Assembly: GCA_021772935.1 (NCBI GenBank)
Contig: JAJFLA010000032.1
Coordinates: 144,425-208,424, forward strand
Source of the DNA: Gammaproteobacteria bacterium
GTDB lineage: Bacteria > Pseudomonadota > Gammaproteobacteria > Xanthomonadales > SZUA-36
Direction: 5' to 3'
DNA: 64,000 bases
Under the pieces are notes generated by a model. It ran no database searches, had not been told where the DNA came from, and worked only from the letters and a program-made list of their open reading frames with translations. Both the position numbers and the translations under genes were made by a program. Position 1 is the stretch's first letter; each line of letters starts with the position of its first letter. Shown one piece after another: positions 25,625-34,448 of this stretch.

Positions 25625-26532
25625 CAGAAATACCCTTCCTTTTTTTTCTTCTCCATGGAGGCAGCCTGGTCATTGTCAATCAGTCTGCCTGAACGCTCTG
25701 AAGTGTGGCTGGAGCGCATTTCAAGGATGACTTCTGCGAGCGTGCTGGCGGTAGATTCGATAGCTGCAGTTAATGGGTAACACCCGAGTGTTCTAAAGCG
25801 AATCGAGCGCATCTTTGGTTTTTCCCCTGGGTTTAGTGGGAAACGATCGTCATCCAGCATGAGCAGATCACCATCGCGCTCAACCACTGGTCGTTCAGCT
25901 GCAAGGTATAACTGGGACATTGGGATATCCTGCAGGTAAATGTATGCCCAGATATCTGTCTCGGTCCAGTTGGACAAAGGGAAAACACGCATACTCTCAT
26001 CTGGATTGATCCGTGTGTTATATAGAGACCATAGTTCCGGCCGCTGGTTTTTCGGGTCCCAGACATGATGTTTTGTACGGTGGGAAAAAACCCGCTCCTT
26101 GGCCCGGGATTTTTCCTCGTCCCTGCGTGCTCCACCGATGGCTGCGTCGTATTTACCCGCATCCAGTGCTTGCCTGAGAGCCTCGGTTTTCATGATATCG
26201 GTATAGCGTGAACTACCATGTGTAAACGGGTTGGTATTGGCAGCCAGCCCTTCAGGATTGGTGTGTACAATTAATTCCAGACCGAGGCGTTTAACAGTGG
26301 CATCGCGGAACGCAATCATTTCCCGGAATTTCCAGGTTGTATCAACATGCAGTAGCGGAAAAGGTGGTTTGGCCGGATAAAATGCTTTCATCGCCAAGTG
26401 CAACAACACTGAAGAATCTTTGCCAACGGAATAGAGTAAAACCGGGCGTTCAAAATCAGTCGCTACCTGCCGCAGAATACGGATACTCTCTGCTTCAAGC
26501 CGCTGTAAATGAACATGGGACGCTGTTGACAT
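25624..26532 (-). CDS. cysD: Sulfate adenylyltransferase small subunit
   Basis: A 302-residue PP-loop (PAPS-reductase-fold) enzyme with [18 protein letters not shown] near residue 35, [15 protein letters not shown] and the C-terminal [16 protein letters not shown]. It catalyses ATP sulfurylase chemistry with the CysN GTPase, making APS from sulfate. First gene of a cysD-cysNC operon. The 5' gap (26533-26616) shows no obvious CysB site that I can defend. Confidence 0.95.
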   Translation of the reverse strand: MSTASHVHLQRLEAESIRILRQVATDFERPVLLYSVGKDSSVLLHLAMKAFYPAKPPFPLLHVDTTWKFREMIAFRDATVKRLGLELIVHTNPEGLAANTNPFTHGSSRYTDIMKTEALRQALDAGKYDAAIGGARRDEEKSRAKERVFSHRTKHHVWDPKNQRPELWSLYNTRINPDESMRVFPLSNWTETDIWAYIYLQDIPMSQLYLAAERPVVERDGDLLMLDDDRFPLNPGEKPKMRSIRFRTLGCYPLTAAIESTASTLAEVILEMRSSHTSERSGRLIDNDQAASMEKKKKEGYF

Positions 26533-26616
26533 GATATTCCAGATTGTAAAAACGTTATTGTCACGTCAGACGACTGGCGAGACAATAGTTAATTAGCCAA
26601 ACCCCGGCAATAAGCT

Positions 26617-26715
26617 GTGAGTTTTGATGAACCGGAGAAGGTTTTATTGGTGGAAGCTGATATAGAAGAGATCATACCCGGTGCCAGTATCCATGAATAT
26701 TTGAAAATTTTGTGA
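26617..26715 (+). pseudogene. Possible remnant of an Hpt/response-regulator-type coding sequence
   Basis: A 32-codon GTG-started frame encodes a peptide with KVLLVEADIEEIIPG. This faintly recalls the start of histidine phosphotransfer domains (a DPDLEDLIPGFL-like phrase). The frame ends after about 30 codons. It is preceded by no clear ribosome binding site and sits in a gap next to 4.5S RNA. It may be a decayed gene or chance. Confidence 0.2.
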
Positions 26716-26810
26716 GAAATAGGGATTGAATGATTGAACCCGGTCATGGCTTGCGGCACAATCCCGTTCCCACATGATAGGATTCTGAATGATCATATCT
26801 GTGGTTCAGT

Positions 26811-26922
26811 GGTGGCCCCTGTCGGCCTCCCCGCGACGATACGTTGTGAACCCCGTCAGGCCCGGAAGGGAGCAGCGGCAGCAACAGACTCGGGCGCCGG
26901 GGAACGGTGGGCAGGGGTTGCC
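26811..26922 (+). ncRNA. ffs: Signal recognition particle 4.5S RNA
   Basis: The sequence has the hallmark SRP domain IV hairpin: GAACCCCGTCAGGCCCGGAA followed by GGGAGCAGCGGCAGC. It is enclosed by long complementary arms (GGTGGCCCCTG at the 5' end against CAGGGGTTGCC at the 3' end). At about 112 bases it matches the bacterial small SRP RNA. It binds Ffh for co-translational membrane targeting. It lies immediately upstream of dnaX. Exact ends are inferred from pairing. Confidence 0.95.
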
Positions 26923-26987
26923 ATCATTCCTTCTGCTATAGTAATAAGCTCAAGGCAATCATGCATGAGTGAAACAGAGGATTCCGC

Positions 26988-28652
26988 ATGAGTTATCAAG
27001 TATTGGCGCGCAAATGGCGTCCGCAAACATTTGATGACCTCGTCGGTCAGGAACACGTTGTGCAGGCGCTGGTAAATGGGCTTGATCAGGATCGAGTTCA
27101 TCATGCTTTCCTGCTTACAGGCACCCGCGGTGTCGGCAAAACCACCATCGCGCGGATACTGGCTAAGTGTCTGAATTGCGAAAAAGGTGTGTCGTCAACA
27201 CCCTGTGGTGAATGTGGTAGTTGTATCGATCTTGATGATGGTCGCTTTGTAGATATGCTGGAAATTGATGCCGCCTCAAAAACAAAGGTGGACGATACTC
27301 GTGAATTGCTGGAAACAGTTCAGTACACACCCTCTCGTGGCCGCTATAAGGTTTACATCATCGATGAAGTGCACATGTTGTCGGGTCACAGTTTTAACGC
27401 TTTACTCAAAACGCTTGAAGAGCCACCGCCACATGTAAAATTTGTATTGGCGACAACTGATCCACAGAAACTTCCGATTACCATCTTGTCTCGTTGTTTA
27501 CGTTTTAGCCTGACCCGACTTTTACCTGACCAGATCAGTGGACTGCTGGACAAAATTCTGCAGGTGGAGTCAATAGAGGCAGATGAATCCGCTGTCATGC
27601 GTATTGCCCGCGCTGCTGATGGCAGTATGCGAGACGGCCTGAGTTTGCTCGACCAGGCCATTGCTTTTGGTGGCGGCAGCCTGAAAGATGCTGACGTGGC
27701 TAGTATGCTTGGCAGTATTGACCATGTGCACATTGCCGCCATTATTGATGCTCTTTTGTGCTCGGATGCCTCGGCTTTAATGGAAATCGTCAATAAACTG
27801 GTCATTCAGTCGAAAAATCTTGAGATGGTGCTGGATGAACTGGCAGCAGCAATGCACCGAATAGCCCTGATTCATGCAGCACCGGATTTTCGCGATCCGG
27901 AAAGAGCTGACTGGGATTCGCTGGTGGAGCGTGCTGCGCAGATTTCACCGGAAGATGTCCAGCTTTATTACCAGATTGCCATTGCTGGTCGCCGGGATTT
28001 AGGTCTGGCACCTGATCCACGAACAGGTCTTGAAATGACCTTGTTACGCATGTTGGCGTTCAGGCCTGTAGATGCCGGTTCAGTTGATATGGGTCCTGGC
28101 GCTACATCGTCTGGCGCCGACACAGGGATAGCTGTAGGAGACTCACAAAAACCTGTTCAGGTTACAACACGCAAAGCCATCAGCGCCGGCAATGAAGCCG
28201 CGAAAAAAGCACGCACAACTTTTGATAATATGCATAAAACAGGCCTCGAGAGACCTTCAGAATCACCTGAACTGTCACAGGACTGGACCAGCTTACAAGC
28301 CAATCTTGAGTTGAGTGGGGCTACACGGGAATTTGCCAGGAACCTGCAACTTGAATCTACTGATGAAAAGCATTGGAAATTCCTGGTGCCAGATACCTTG
28401 CAGCACCTGGGTTCCGAAAGCGTGGTTCAGCGTCTGGAATCAGCATTGTCGACCCATCTCGGTCACTCTGTAACACTGGATTTACACACAGCTTCTGAGC
28501 CCGTGAAGTCAGTGGCCGCAGCAACAGAACGTGCGGCAATCAATCGTATGAGCGAAGCAGAGCGATCGATTGATGAAGATCCGACGGTGCAGGAGATCAA
28601 AAAGAAATTTGGAGCGAAATTGGTTCCGGATTCTATTCAGCCACTTCAATAA
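26988..28652 (+). CDS. dnaX: DNA polymerase III gamma/tau subunit
   Basis: The clamp-loader ATPase. Seen: Walker A GTRGVGKTTIAR near residue 45, the zinc-binding cysteines (CEKGVSSTPCGECGSC), Walker B IIDEVHML, and sensor SRC (TILSRCLRF). The full product of 554 residues is tau-like, with a shorter C-terminal part than E. coli tau (643). The order ffs-dnaX-ybaB-recR is classical. A run of six A at 28203-28208 could in principle allow a shortened gamma form, but the frame does not fit the E. coli slippery heptamer. Confidence 0.95.
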   Translation: MSYQVLARKWRPQTFDDLVGQEHVVQALVNGLDQDRVHHAFLLTGTRGVGKTTIARILAKCLNCEKGVSSTPCGECGSCIDLDDGRFVDMLEIDAASKTKVDDTRELLETVQYTPSRGRYKVYIIDEVHMLSGHSFNALLKTLEEPPPHVKFVLATTDPQKLPITILSRCLRFSLTRLLPDQISGLLDKILQVESIEADESAVMRIARAADGSMRDGLSLLDQAIAFGGGSLKDADVASMLGSIDHVHIAAIIDALLCSDASALMEIVNKLVIQSKNLEMVLDELAAAMHRIALIHAAPDFRDPERADWDSLVERAAQISPEDVQLYYQIAIAGRRDLGLAPDPRTGLEMTLLRMLAFRPVDAGSVDMGPGATSSGADTGIAVGDSQKPVQVTTRKAISAGNEAAKKARTTFDNMHKTGLERPSESPELSQDWTSLQANLELSGATREFARNLQLESTDEKHWKFLVPDTLQHLGSESVVQRLESALSTHLGHSVTLDLHTASEPVKSVAAATERAAINRMSEAERSIDEDPTVQEIKKKFGAKLVPDSIQPLQ

Positions 28653-28698
28653 TCAGGATGTCGTGCGTCCCTGTAAGATATGACGAGGAAACAAATTG

Positions 28699-29019
28699 AT
28701 GAAAGGTAATATTGCGAGCTTGATGCAACAGGCTCAGAAAATGCAGCAGGAAATGCAGAAGGCTCAGGAAGAACTTGCCAAAATGGAAGTCACCGGCCAG
28801 GCTGGTGGTGGTATGGTCAGCGTGGTCATGAACGGTCAGCATGCCGTTAAACGTGTCACGATTGACCCTTCATTAACTGATGATGTTGAAATGCTTGAGG
28901 ATCTTGTTACTGCTGCCACCAATGACGCAGTTAACCGGATCAAAGCATCCTCAGAACAGCAAATGTCTGGTTTAACCGAGGGTATGAAACTACCGCCCGG
29001 TTTTAAATTGCCCTTCTAG
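28699..29019 (+). CDS. ybaB: YbaB/EbfC family nucleoid-associated protein
   Basis: A small 106-residue DNA-binding protein. It has a helical N-terminus ([20 protein letters not shown]), the Gly-rich [15 protein letters not shown] and the C-terminal [14 protein letters not shown], all typical of YbaB. I chose ATG 28699 over a TTG one codon upstream; GAGGAAAC provides the ribosome binding site. It forms an operon with dnaX and recR. Confidence 0.95.
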   Translation: MKGNIASLMQQAQKMQQEMQKAQEELAKMEVTGQAGGGMVSVVMNGQHAVKRVTIDPSLTDDVEMLEDLVTAATNDAVNRIKASSEQQMSGLTEGMKLPPGFKLPF

Positions 29020-29047
29020 GGCAGGTATTGTCAGGCGCTTACCTTCA

Positions 29048-29647
29048 ATGGCAGCAGAACCACTATTAAACCAATTGATCGAAGCTTTACGCTGTTTACC
29101 CGGCGTAGGGCCAAAGAGTGCTCAACGCATGGCGCTGCATCTGCTCGAACGAAATCGTGAAGGTGGCTTGCGGTTGGCATCTGTACTGGTTGAAGCAATG
29201 CAGAAAATTGGTCGTTGTAAGCAGTGTCGTGATCTCACTGAACTGGAAGTTTGTTCTATATGTGCCAGCCCCCGGCGCGATCAGTCCCTGTTGTGTATCG
29301 TGGAATCTCCTGTGGACGTTTTGGCCATTGAACAGGCCACCGCATACAAAGGCCGCTATTTTGTGTTGTTGGGGCGATTATCTCCGCTGGATGGCATTGG
29401 TCCTGCAGAACTGGGATTGGATCAATTGGCTGAACAGCTCGAACAAAACACACTGGAAGAAATGATTATTGCGACTAACCCGACAGTCGAGGGTGAAGCC
29501 ACTTCGTATTATCTGCAAAGTATGGCCAAAGCACAGAATATCAAGGTTACCTGTATTGCCCATGGTGTGCCGTTGGGTGGGGAGCTTGAATACACCGATC
29601 AGTCAACTCTGGCCCACGCCTTTGGCCGTCGTTTGCTGGTTGATTAA
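29048..29647 (+). CDS. recR: Recombination mediator protein RecR
   Basis: A 199-residue RecFOR-pathway protein. It has an N-terminal helix-hairpin-helix ([17 protein letters not shown]), a Cys4 zinc finger ([16 protein letters not shown]), a Toprim domain ([15 protein letters not shown]) and the C-terminal Walker-B-like segment GGELEYTD. Normal length. It acts with RecF/RecO to load RecA on gapped DNA. Last gene of the dnaX operon, followed by a hairpin at 29655-29673. Confidence 0.96.
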   Translation: MAAEPLLNQLIEALRCLPGVGPKSAQRMALHLLERNREGGLRLASVLVEAMQKIGRCKQCRDLTELEVCSICASPRRDQSLLCIVESPVDVLAIEQATAYKGRYFVLLGRLSPLDGIGPAELGLDQLAEQLEQNTLEEMIIATNPTVEGEATSYYLQSMAKAQNIKVTCIAHGVPLGGELEYTDQSTLAHAFGRRLLVD

Positions 29648-29654
29648 ATCAACC

Positions 29655-29673
29655 CGGGCGACATTGCCGCCCG
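29655..29673 (+). terminator. Terminator hairpin after recR
   Basis: CGGGCG at 29655-29660 pairs with CGCCCG at 29668-29673 around ACATTGC, followed by AATCGTTTATT. It lies between recR and the convergent ComEA-like gene. The T-rich tail is weak. Confidence 0.5.
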
Positions 29674-29697
29674 AATCGTTTATTGCGGTAAAGAGAC

Positions 29698-29994
29698 TTA
29701 TTTGCTGGCAGCCAGCTTGCTGTTTTCCAGACGTATGTATTCACGGTTAATGTCAACCGTGCGTATGCCAATACCCTTGACGTTGACCAGTTCATCAGCG
29801 TGTGTGAACTGACCGTTTTCATTCCGGTAACTCACAATAGCCTTGGCTTTGCTCAGGCCAACACCTTTAAGTGCTTCGGCAATTTCCTCGGCACTGGCTG
29901 AGTTTACATTGACGGGCTGTACAGCCCAGGCCCAGATGGAAAACAGCCCTGTTGCCAGAAGGGTGATCAGTGATTTCATACTTATTGATTTCAT
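29698..29994 (-). CDS. ComEA-like helix-hairpin-helix exported protein
   Basis: A small 98-residue protein. It has a signal peptide (MKSLITLLATGLFSIWAWA) and then the ComEA core VNVNSASAEEIAEALKGVGLSKAKAIVSYR and VNVKGIGIRTVDINREYI, i.e. a tandem helix-hairpin-helix that binds DNA non-specifically. I chose the ATG at 29994 because AGAGGT precedes it; the longer open frame upstream lacks coding character. Family members take part in DNA uptake across the periplasm; short standalone forms like this are common and of uncertain role. Confidence 0.88.
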   Translation of the reverse strand: MKSISMKSLITLLATGLFSIWAWAVQPVNVNSASAEEIAEALKGVGLSKAKAIVSYRNENGQFTHADELVNVKGIGIRTVDINREYIRLENSKLAASK

Positions 29995-30207
29995 GTGTAC
30001 CTCTTTTGTTTGAGAAGACCAAATATTTTTTGCTTGGCCCGCCAGAGCGGGACATCTACAGGCTACGTTTTGGAGTGAGTGAAAAACAGAGGCAGATTCC
30101 CTGTTGTTATGTAGGTAATTGTCATTGATATTTTTTTCGTTTCTGTCTCTCATGATTTGAGAATCATTCCTGTTCTAATGTTATCCAACAGATCAGGAGA
30201 AACAACG

Positions 30208-30435
30208 ATGAACACAGAATTACAGTTGCTCGGCAAGACGATTACCGGCGTTGTGGCAACACCAGGCGAGGCCAGTGACCCGCATAGAATCTGGATGTTA
30301 CAGTTTTCGGATGGGACTCATGTTGAGTTTGTTTCACCGACGGCGAGGCGTCGTCTGATTCGGGCAACCGGTGGCCACCAGCGGGCCAACAACAGCTGTG
30401 TTGAGCGGGCTGGAATGAGGGTAATTGCGGCCTAG
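30208..30435 (+). CDS. Hypothetical small protein (75 aa)
   Basis: I do not recognise this gene. The ATG at 30208 follows CAGGAGAAACAACG, a strong ribosome binding site, and the frame (MNTELQLLGKTITGVVATPG to AGMRVIAA) has coding-like composition. It has no signal peptide or membrane helix. It is basic towards the C-terminus (SPTARRRLIRATGGHQRANN), with a beta-rich first half. It is flanked by the divergent ComEA-like gene and by a region with DnaA boxes. Function unknown. Confidence 0.6.
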   Translation: MNTELQLLGKTITGVVATPGEASDPHRIWMLQFSDGTHVEFVSPTARRRLIRATGGHQRANNSCVERAGMRVIAA

Positions 30436-30440
30436 AGGGG

Positions 30441-30642
30441 TTATCCACAAAAGCTGTGGATAACTCTGTGCGCAAGGTTGCTGGGTTGCAGTCAGTGTGC
30501 GCGAGACCCCAAATTGATCAAAAATTGAACAATTAGTAAATATCTATATATTACAATGAGATACATATGTTGCTTTAGAATAATTTGGTAGGATTGCATT
30601 GTAATAATCGTGTCACAAGAACAATCAGCAACTTGTGTATAA
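30441..30642. promoter_or_regulatory. Cluster of DnaA-box matches in AT-rich intergenic DNA
   Basis: Two perfect DnaA consensus boxes in inverted orientation: TTATCCACA at 30441-30449 and TGTGGATAA at 30455-30463, five bases apart. A third match (TTATACACA on the minus strand) is at 30634-30642. Between them the DNA is very AT-rich (around 30515-30600). It lies between a small unknown gene and the end of sbcB. The inverted pair could also fold as a 9-bp hairpin. Possible roles are DnaA binding/titration or transcription control; the usual oriC neighbour genes are absent. Confidence 0.5.
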
Positions 30643-30712
30643 ATTATTCGAATTGAATCGAGAAAGGTCCAATAAGTTGTTGATTTGGGGTTCTGACCTA
30701 CAGCTTAACCAG

Positions 30713-32155
30713 CTAGGGAACTAATTGCTTACCCCAGGCTTCCAGCTGATCCAGTATATTTTGGGCGTGCTGATCCGTTTGATGTGATTGCCTGGCGAGC
30801 GTTATTTCCATTCTGTATGTTTCAGGTGTTAGCTGACGATCGTCTGCTGGCTGTTTCAATCGCGCCTGAGATTGTATCAACCATTTTCGACTTTCAGTTG
30901 AGGTTAGTGTCTGTGGAAAGTTGCGTGCCCGGAAGCGAAATAACATTTCCGTTAACCTCGGATCTTTGAATGGCCAGTCTTGTTGCATCAATTTACCGGG
31001 CTCTGTATTGCGAATTTTGTCCATCAATCGCCGATCATATTGGGAGAAAAAACCACCGGAGTAAAGCATGTGATCCGGGTCAGTATCGGTACCAGGTGGG
31101 TATGGTTTAAATACATCCATCACCTTATTGCGTGTTTGCAATAAGACCGGCAGTAATTTTTCTGCGTGTTCGAAACAGCGTTGCGGATCAAGACCGATAC
31201 GTTGGCAATCTACACCTTTCAGAGTCGCCACCGGTGCAAGCATGGGTACATGATTGCTGTGGATGGCTTTAAGTGCGATGCGTTCTACCCCTTCAGGCAG
31301 GTCATTAGCCGGTGTAAACAGGCGGTCTGAGATCTCTTCGGCGTTCATGCTCAGCAATGGTTCCGGATCGGTCATCAGGTCAAAAACAATGACGGACTTT
31401 TTCCGATCCGGGTAGATTGATAGTGGCAGTACCAGTGTAGTGCAACCACGGGTTGCCGGGATTCGGGAAGATGTATGTAGCAATGGTTTGGGGTCTGCGG
31501 GACTCAGCATTTGCATGACCTGATGCTGATCGCGCATTTTCAGCGCCCAGTCAAACAGGCGCGGTTGGCAGCGTTGAATCAACCGGGCCAGGCCTATGGT
31601 TGCGGTAACATCAGACAAGGCTTCGTGTGCACCTTCATGTTGAATTTGGTTGGCCGCACTGAGGTGTTCGAGTTTGAAGCTTGGCTTGCCGGGTTCGTGC
31701 TCTGGCCACTCGATGCCTTGTGGACGTAGTGCGTAGCACATCCTGGCCAGATCAATCAAATCCCAGCGAGAGTTGTTATTTTTATATTCGCGTTCGTATG
31801 GGTCATAGAAGTTCCGGTAAAACAGGTTGCGGCTGAATTCGTCGTCAAAACGGATACTGTTATAGCCAACACTACAGGTGCCAGGTTCCATCATCTCGTT
31901 GTGAATTTTTGCAGCAAACTCAGTTTCAACAAGACCATTTTTGAGTGCTTTCTGAGGTGTGATGCCAGTGATCAGGCTGGCAATAGGGTGTGGTAATACA
32001 TCCCGGGCAGGTTGGCAATACCAGTTGATCGGATCAGCCACCGGTTCAAGACTGGTATTGGTACGGATTGCCGCAAACTGTGCCGGTCGATCCAACTGTG
32101 GATAGGCACCGAAAGTTTCGTAGTCGTGCCAAAGAAAAGTCTGCTCGGCTTTCAT
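30713..32155 (-). CDS. sbcB: Exodeoxyribonuclease I
   Basis: A single-strand 3'-5' DNA exonuclease of 480 residues (E. coli 475). DEDD residues are visible in FLWHDYETFGA (exoI motif, Asp/Glu), the GYNSIRFDDEFSRNLFYRNF motif (Asp) and AHEALSDVTATIGLA (His and Asp). The ExoI-specific C-terminal domain is present (GGFFSQYDRRLM, FRARNFPQTL). I chose ATG at 32155 (MKAEQTF); the longer frame to 32215 runs into the upstream kinase gene. Roles in recombination, mismatch repair and suppression of RecBC defects are known for the family. Confidence 0.94.
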   Translation of the reverse strand: MKAEQTFLWHDYETFGAYPQLDRPAQFAAIRTNTSLEPVADPINWYCQPARDVLPHPIASLITGITPQKALKNGLVETEFAAKIHNEMMEPGTCSVGYNSIRFDDEFSRNLFYRNFYDPYEREYKNNNSRWDLIDLARMCYALRPQGIEWPEHEPGKPSFKLEHLSAANQIQHEGAHEALSDVTATIGLARLIQRCQPRLFDWALKMRDQHQVMQMLSPADPKPLLHTSSRIPATRGCTTLVLPLSIYPDRKKSVIVFDLMTDPEPLLSMNAEEISDRLFTPANDLPEGVERIALKAIHSNHVPMLAPVATLKGVDCQRIGLDPQRCFEHAEKLLPVLLQTRNKVMDVFKPYPPGTDTDPDHMLYSGGFFSQYDRRLMDKIRNTEPGKLMQQDWPFKDPRLTEMLFRFRARNFPQTLTSTESRKWLIQSQARLKQPADDRQLTPETYRMEITLARQSHQTDQHAQNILDQLEAWGKQLVP

Positions 32156-32186
32156 TTTTGTCCGGGTCACCTGGTTTGAACGGCTT

Positions 32187-33050
32187 TCACGATATTGTGG
32201 CACAGTGTGAAGCATTCAGCGAAATGATCAGATCTGACCAGGTCTCGGCGGTCGCCTGCATGTGTTCGACCAGCCTTTGATAATGAGCTAAAAAATGTGC
32301 AACATCGGTTCGGGACTTAAGTGCCTTAAGTGGTAATTCCTGTTCCTGTTGCCAGCGCCAGTCAATGATCGAATCCCAGTCGGGTGCACGTAAATACCAG
32401 CGCAAATTCACTCGTTGATTAATCATGTGATCAAATTTCTGTAAATGCAGGTTGACCCATTGACGCCATATTTCCCCGACATCCTGCTCGCTCTCCAATG
32501 GGTTAACCGGCTTTGACAACGCTTCCTCAGACTGAGGTGGTGCTCCACACATCCAGCCTTCCAGCACAACGTAATCCAGTGGTGCTGCAAAGCTACAGCT
32601 TTTTGTACTTGTTCGGCGATCATCGCTGGCCTTGTCAAATTCAGGCATGGCCAGACCTGAAATATCCCCCTGCAATAAACGTTCTAAATGCTGTGACAAC
32701 AACGCCAGATCGTGTGTACCCGGAACACCCCGAACACCGCATAAGGGGTGTATGTGCCTGGCGAGTTGCTGACGCTCGGCAAACGGCAGATAGTAGTCAT
32801 CGAGAGAGACCATCTGGCACCGTTGACCGCTTTTGACCAGCACCGCAGTCAGCATTCGGGCCAGTGTTGATTTGCCGCTACCGGGTGCGCCACCGATGCT
32901 GATCAGCAGTGGTAAATTACGCCTGCTCGAGACAGCCAATGTATTGATCAACGTGGGGCACATGGCAGACATTGCTTTTCGCTGGCGGGAACCCAAATTA
33001 CTATTTTCACGCAGCCATGATTCGGCTGTTGGGATACACTTGTTATTCAT
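32187..33050 (-). CDS. P-loop kinase, D-glycerate 3-kinase-like
   Basis: A Walker A motif (ISIGGAPGSGKSTLARML) is followed by SLDDYYLPFAERQQLA and GVPGTHDLALL, then VLEGWMCG and a C-terminal helical segment. This layout is that of the glycerate kinase / YggC group, related to phosphoribulokinase and uridine kinase. It would phosphorylate glycerate or a similar small polyol acid with ATP. The start is uncertain: ATG 33050 (MNNKCIPTAESW) or 33068, neither with a clear ribosome binding site. It precedes sbcB on the same strand. Confidence 0.75.
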   Translation of the reverse strand: MNNKCIPTAESWLRENSNLGSRQRKAMSAMCPTLINTLAVSSRRNLPLLISIGGAPGSGKSTLARMLTAVLVKSGQRCQMVSLDDYYLPFAERQQLARHIHPLCGVRGVPGTHDLALLSQHLERLLQGDISGLAMPEFDKASDDRRTSTKSCSFAAPLDYVVLEGWMCGAPPQSEEALSKPVNPLESEQDVGEIWRQWVNLHLQKFDHMINQRVNLRWYLRAPDWDSIIDWRWQQEQELPLKALKSRTDVAHFLAHYQRLVEHMQATAETWSDLIISLNASHCATIS

Positions 33051-33076
33051 TTGGTCATAATAGAACATTTTGGAAA

Positions 33077-33967
33077 ATGGCTTACTCAAATAACACCATA
33101 GAAGAATTACTTCAACTGATGGAACTGGAAACACTTGAGGTCAACCTGTTCCGGGGTGAGAGTCGGGATATTGGCACTTCACGGGTGTTCGGTGGCCAGG
33201 TCCTGGCGCAGTCAATCATTGCCGCCAGTCGTACCGTGGATGAAGGTTCAATTCATTCACTACATGCCTATTTTCTGCGTGCAGGCGACGCTGAAGCGCC
33301 TATTGTTTATAACGTGGACCGAAACCGGGATGGCCGCAGTTTTAAATCACGTAGGGTGGTGGCGATCCAGCATGGACGCCCCATTTTTACCTTGGCCGCA
33401 TCATTCCAGTTGGAGCAGGAAGGTTTGGAGCATCAGTTTGAAATGCCTGAGGTGCCGATGCCTGAAGATTTATCTTCTGAAAGCCATATTCCTGAGGATA
33501 ATCTTAATCAGGTTCCACAGCTATTACGCCGCTGGTTTACAAGGACGGGCCCGTTTGATTTTCGTCCGGTAAAAAAAGTGGATGTATTCAATCCGCAACC
33601 GCAAGCACCTTATTCAGATATCTGGTTTCGTCTGTGTGAAAAGATCGATGTACCCGACCTGATGCACCGAGCGCTGATGGCTTACGCCTCTGACTTTCAC
33701 CTGGTGGGTACCGCAACCCTGCCACATGGCATCTCTTTTATACAGGATGACCTGATGATGGCCAGTCTCGACCATGCCATGTGGTTTCATCGCCCGGCAC
33801 GCGTGGATGACTGGTTGTTATATTCTTGCGATAGTCCCAGTAGTAGTGGTGGCAGGGGGTTGGCGCGAGGTTCAATCTATGATCGTAGCGGCAGGCTGGT
33901 TGCCAGCGCTGTCCAGGAAGGTATGATCCGGGTGGGAAAACCAGCCGGCAACAGGAGCAAAACATGA
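33077..33967 (+). CDS. tesB: Acyl-CoA thioesterase II
   Basis: A 296-residue double-hotdog thioesterase hydrolysing medium/long acyl-CoA. It has characteristic TesB segments: LFRGESRDIGTSRVFGGQVLAQ, IHSLHAYFLRAGD, DGRSFKSRRVVAIQ, and in the second half LPHGISFIQDDLMMASLDHAMWFHRP. The catalytic Asp is in the DDLMMASLDH region. I chose ATG 33077 (MAYSNNTIEEL), overlooking a longer frame that overlaps the divergent kinase gene. Its stop overlaps msrA as ATGA. Confidence 0.92.
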   Translation: MAYSNNTIEELLQLMELETLEVNLFRGESRDIGTSRVFGGQVLAQSIIAASRTVDEGSIHSLHAYFLRAGDAEAPIVYNVDRNRDGRSFKSRRVVAIQHGRPIFTLAASFQLEQEGLEHQFEMPEVPMPEDLSSESHIPEDNLNQVPQLLRRWFTRTGPFDFRPVKKVDVFNPQPQAPYSDIWFRLCEKIDVPDLMHRALMAYASDFHLVGTATLPHGISFIQDDLMMASLDHAMWFHRPARVDDWLLYSCDSPSSSGGRGLARGSIYDRSGRLVASAVQEGMIRVGKPAGNRSKT

Positions 33968-34443
33968 GTGAAAAGATCGAGCTCGCCACCTTTGGCGCGG
34001 GTTGTTTTTGGGGTGTCGAAGCACGTTTTCGTGAGCTGAAGGGTGTGCTTGATGCCACCTCTGGTTATATGGGTGGGAAGCCACAACCCAGCTACGAGGC
34101 AGTTTGTACAGGCAGCACCGGTCATGCTGAAGTCGTGCAAGTCCAGTTTGATGCGGAACAGCTCGATTATGAAACCCTGTTGGCCTTATTTTTTGACATG
34201 CATAACCCGACCACACTGAACCGGCAAGGCCCGGATGTTGGCAGCCAGTACCGTTCGGTGGTCTTTTTTCATTCTGCTGCGCAGGAAAAAGTGGCACGTC
34301 AGTCTATTGTGGCGATCAATCAATCCGACCGTTGGTCTGAACCGGTGGTTACCGAAGTACAGACAGCAATGACATTCTGGCCCGCAGAAGAATATCACCA
34401 GCGATATCTGGAAAAACACGGTTTGGGTTTATGTTCGCTTTAG
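33964..34443 (+). CDS. msrA: Peptide-methionine (S)-S-oxide reductase
   Basis: Repairs methionine-S-sulfoxide in proteins. It has the catalytic motif GAGCFWG near residue 11 and the conserved YMGG, YEAVCTGSTGHAEVVQV and PTTLNRQGPDVGSQYRS segments. A possible resolving Cys lies at the C-terminal end (GLGLCSL). At 159 residues it is a short MsrA without an MsrB fusion. Coupled to tesB by ATGA and convergent with the patatin gene, with only five bases between. Confidence 0.94.
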   Translation: MSEKIELATFGAGCFWGVEARFRELKGVLDATSGYMGGKPQPSYEAVCTGSTGHAEVVQVQFDAEQLDYETLLALFFDMHNPTTLNRQGPDVGSQYRSVVFFHSAAQEKVARQSIVAINQSDRWSEPVVTEVQTAMTFWPAEEYHQRYLEKHGLGLCSL

Positions 34444-34448
34444 CTATC

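Noticed and set aside
30441..30642. Chromosomal origin oriC
   Set aside because: Three DnaA boxes with AT-rich DNA are suggestive, but dnaA, dnaN, gidA, rpmH or mioC are not adjacent. Kept only as a candidate DnaA-binding region.
32972..33076. Longer N-terminus of TesB
   Set aside because: The extra frame overlaps the divergent kinase gene and does not match TesB; ATG 33077 fits the family.
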